Origin: a virus
Strand: one strand, 5' to 3'
Virus record (IMG/VR): IMGVR_UViG_3300005253_000368
Location: 1 to 42,433 of that record
Length of the DNA: 42,433 bases
Of this stretch, positions 40,162 through 42,433 are shown in pieces. The notes beneath the pieces are model-generated. The model was not told the origin of the DNA and searched no databases. It saw nothing but the letters and a program-made list of their open reading frames with translations. The position numbers and the translations under genes were made by a program. The stretch's first letter is position 1, and the number at the start of each line of letters is the position of its first letter.

Positions 40162-42077
40162 AAGAACAGACAAAATTCAAGGTCGGGAAGTTCTTGGTTC
40201 CTGTTACTTTGACATATGAAGACAAACGTATTTACGTTGAGTTCCCGTTCAATCGGGGACTTATCGCTGAAGTTAAGTCTATGGCTGGCAGTAAGTGGCA
40301 TGGTTTTGACAAACCACCAAGGAAGATTTGGTCTATTTCTAATTGTGCCCGTAATCTTTTTCAGATTTCTTATCTCAAAGGTGAAAATCCGTACGCACCC
40401 TGGGATAAAGATATTGTTCAACAAGAGTACGAACGCGATCTCTACACACATCAAAAGGCCGCTATTGATTTTATACTCGCCAGGCACTATTGCGAATTAG
40501 CAGCCGATTGTGGTCTTGGTAAAACACTTGACGCAATTGAGGTGCTTGAACGAGCAAAGCCCATTTCAGCTTGGTACGTTGCTCCCAGGTCAGCACTTTA
40601 CGCAGTGCAGCTTGAGATGAAGAAATGGGACTGTCAAGATGAATTTGAGTTCATGACGTACCACGGTCTCGTTTCACGAACTAACAACTTTACTGAGACC
40701 TCGGAAGTCCCGCAATTCCTAGTTATTGACGAAGCTTCTAAAATCAAGAACCCAACAACCCAGAGGTCACAGGCTGCATTGATAATCGCGAATTATATTC
40801 GCGAAGCCTGGAACAATGAAGGTTATGTTCTCTTGATGACTGGTACACCGGCTCCTCGTTCCCCGTTGGATTGGCACCATCAAACTGAAGTCTGTTGCCC
40901 TGGTTTTCTTAAAGAAGGTACACAAGCTAAGCTCAAACAGACTTTAGCTATTACAGAAAAGTGTGAGAATCCACACGGCGGTTCTTTCTACCAGCTTATC
41001 TCTTGGCGTGACGATCCGCGTAAGTGCAATATCTGCGGTGAGTTCATAGCCCATGATAACCATAACCCACAGATTTTGAATTCATTGGATTGTGTGTCTG
41101 GGGAAGATGAAGACACTTGGCATGAATTCGTTCCGAGTATTGATGAAGTGTCACGGCTTCACAAACGCTTAGACGGTCTCGTTTTAGTGCAGTTCAAAAA
41201 GGATTGTGTTGACCTTCCAGACAAAGTCTATAGAAAAATTGAACTTCCGCCAACACCACAAATGCTGCAAGTTGCTAGAACGATTATAGAAACATCGTCT
41301 ACTACAATTGGTGGTTTGACGCTGCTCCGAGAGTTGTCTGACGGCTTTCAATATAACAAAGTCTTTGATGGTTTTGAGACTTGTCCGGTCTGTAAAGGTA
41401 AAAAACGCACAGCAAATCCTTTGTACAAGGTAGCGTGCCCAGAATGCCCGTACTATGAACCTTGTTTTGCCGGGAAAGATGTGGATTGTCCTGAGCGTCA
41501 GGAGCCTACAACCATTTGTGACGGCTGCGGTGGTCAAGGTCACCGTAAGACATACAAAAGAATAACAGAAGAGGTGGAGTGTCCTAAAGACGGGGCTCTA
41601 AGAGACTTGCTTGATGAATACGGGGAGGTGGGTCGTGTCGTAGTCTATGGTGGTTTTCAAGGTAGTATTGATCGTATAATCACGATTTGTGAAGCATGTA
41701 ATTGGGCCTGGATACGCGCTGATGGCCGCGGTTGGTCAAGTGATCTTGACGGCGAGCACCTTGACAATTTTCAAAATAAGGTGATTGATATTCCTCGGAT
41801 TGCTTTTGTTGGTCAACCCGGCGCTGCGGGCATGGGTCTGACCCTGACTGCTTCTCCTGTCATTATTTACTATAGTAATGACTTCAATGCAGAGTCACGT
41901 ATGCAATCAGAGCAAAGAACGCACCGCATTGGTATGGACACGAACCGTGGCTGTACAATCATTGATCTGTTACATTTACCAACAGATTATCTGATTCTTG
42001 AAAATCTTAAGCAGAAGTGCCATTTGCAATCATTGACTCTTGGTCAGATAAAGGAGAGTTTTGATGACAGATCATGA
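40158..42077 (+). CDS. SNF2-type superfamily 2 helicase with zinc insertion
   Basis: 639 residues. N-terminal domain with K-W-H-G-F and K-I-W-S-I, of a type seen before phage SNF2 ATPases. Q99 motif Y-T-H-Q-K, Walker A C118-G-L-G-K-T, Walker B V-I-D191-E-A-S, motif III T-G-T-P-A-P (about 228-233), then a second half with Q-P-G-A-A-G-M-G-L-T-L and motif VI Q-R-T-H-R-I-G. Between the halves are cysteine pairs: C-N-I-C near 290, C-P-V-C-K-G-K-K near 412, C-P-E-C and C-D-G-C-G-G-Q-G-H, a DnaJ-like zinc module. It probably remodels or repairs phage DNA. All core motifs look intact. Confidence 0.88.
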   Translation: MKEQTKFKVGKFLVPVTLTYEDKRIYVEFPFNRGLIAEVKSMAGSKWHGFDKPPRKIWSISNCARNLFQISYLKGENPYAPWDKDIVQQEYERDLYTHQKAAIDFILARHYCELAADCGLGKTLDAIEVLERAKPISAWYVAPRSALYAVQLEMKKWDCQDEFEFMTYHGLVSRTNNFTETSEVPQFLVIDEASKIKNPTTQRSQAALIIANYIREAWNNEGYVLLMTGTPAPRSPLDWHHQTEVCCPGFLKEGTQAKLKQTLAITEKCENPHGGSFYQLISWRDDPRKCNICGEFIAHDNHNPQILNSLDCVSGEDEDTWHEFVPSIDEVSRLHKRLDGLVLVQFKKDCVDLPDKVYRKIELPPTPQMLQVARTIIETSSTTIGGLTLLRELSDGFQYNKVFDGFETCPVCKGKKRTANPLYKVACPECPYYEPCFAGKDVDCPERQEPTTICDGCGGQGHRKTYKRITEEVECPKDGALRDLLDEYGEVGRVVVYGGFQGSIDRIITICEACNWAWIRADGRGWSSDLDGEHLDNFQNKVIDIPRIAFVGQPGAAGMGLTLTASPVIIYYSNDFNAESRMQSEQRTHRIGMDTNRGCTIIDLLHLPTDYLILENLKQKCHLQSLTLGQIKESFDDRS

Positions 42078-42276
42078 AGTGTTACAGTGGTTGCTTGATA
42101 ATAAAGCGATGTTCTCATTCCACAAGGTCAAAGGTGTTTTCTGTTTGAAGATAGCTGTGAAAGATCCTCACGGCGGTAAAGAACATTACACAATGTTTCG
42201 TTTTGAAGATACAGATACTATAGCAAATTATGTTGAACCAGCAGTTATAGCATTACAAGCATCAATTTCTAGCTAA
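42064..42276 (+). CDS. Small hypothetical protein after the helicase
   Basis: 70 residues from ATG 42064, preceded by GGAGAG within the helicase gene, which it overlaps by 14 bases. Mixed alpha/beta: W-L-L-D-N-K, then V-F-C-L-K-I-A-V-K-D and Y-T-M-F-R-F-E-D-T. No family is recognised. Confidence 0.5.
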   Translation: MTDHEVLQWLLDNKAMFSFHKVKGVFCLKIAVKDPHGGKEHYTMFRFEDTDTIANYVEPAVIALQASISS

Positions 42277-42284
42277 GGAACAAC

Positions 42285-42433
42285 ATGGCTAAAAACACAC
42301 CAAAGACGCAAGAATTGATTACCGCAATCGAAAGTGATATTGCGACTGACAAATTCACTGGCCGTGAAATTGCACGTAGACACAATGTTGGCCCCGATTT
42401 TGTCGCTAAGGTAGCTAGAGGCCAAGCTAAGCC
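42285..42433 (+). CDS. Partial small DNA-binding protein
   Basis: Starts at ATG 42285 behind AAGGA and runs open to the window end (49 complete codons). The visible part, with F-T-G-R-E-I-A-R-R-H-N-V-G-P-D-F-V-A-K-V, has the spacing of a helix-turn-helix (G-R-E-I-A-x-x-x-x-V-x-x-x-x-V). Probably a small regulator or terminase-like HTH protein. The 3' end is outside the window. Confidence 0.6.
   Translation, partial: MAKNTPKTQELITAIESDIATDKFTGREIARRHNVGPDFVAKVARGQAK

Noticed and set aside
40783-40803. Palindrome CGCGAATTATATTCGCG in the helicase gene
   Set aside because: It is an isolated short palindrome in coding DNA with no repeated copies. Chance is sufficient.

Overview
The window is most of the genome of a tailed bacteriophage with a long, non-contractile (siphovirus-like) tail. 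It carries a lambda gpA-type large terminase, a portal, scaffold and P22-gp5-like coat protein, a frameshifted tail assembly chaperone pair, a 1176-residue tape measure protein, distal tail and hub proteins and several fibre-like proteins. No sheath, integrase or CI-like repressor is visible, so nothing here argues for lysogeny. Base composition is moderately AT-rich, genes are tightly packed with ATGA/TAATG overlaps, and AAGGAG-type ribosome binding sites are common, which fits a bacterial host. I cannot name the host. The right end cuts a gene, and the left end starts inside a heptanucleotide repeat array, so the contig is probably incomplete.

Layout. 1-400: heptamer repeats and a leader with a promoter-like box. 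401-3557: a HGG-motif zinc protein, a holin-like protein, two tiny membrane proteins, a membrane-anchored PKD/Ig-like protein, a Tat-signal papain-like cysteine protease, a membrane thioredoxin and a DUF1360-like protein (probable lysis/export cassette). 3564-6922: terminase and portal. 6935-12330: four surface or fibre proteins, three of which share an N-terminal module. 12363-15320: connector, scaffold and coat protein, the coat protein carrying a 126-bp tandem duplication. 15374-18759: head-tail joining genes, an inserted endonuclease VII-like gene, the tail tube protein and the -1 frameshift chaperone pair. 18756-31597: tape measure, tail tip, repeat protein, two LamG-like paralogues and the hub. 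31578-36452 (minus strand): primase-polymerase/SF3 helicase, dNMP kinase, DnaQ-like exonuclease and small proteins. 36453-36888: divergent control region. 36889-42433 (plus strand): ParB-like protein, unknown proteins, tRNA-Leu(UAA), a frame-disrupted DNA methyltransferase, a SNF2-type helicase and small genes.

The three transcription units (structural, leftward replication, rightward ParB) each begin with the same promoter-like box (CATTTT, 10 bases, TACGTATTATA). In each, a 14-bp dyad TGATT-N4-AATCA follows, between the box and the first start codon. That dyad occurs exactly 15 times in the window, where base composition alone predicts about 0.1. Together with the ParB-like protein this looks like a phage-wide control system. 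It is the most unusual signal here, followed by a set of mutually exclusive RNA hairpins at 38996-39085, the coat-protein duplication and the exported cysteine protease in the lysis region.
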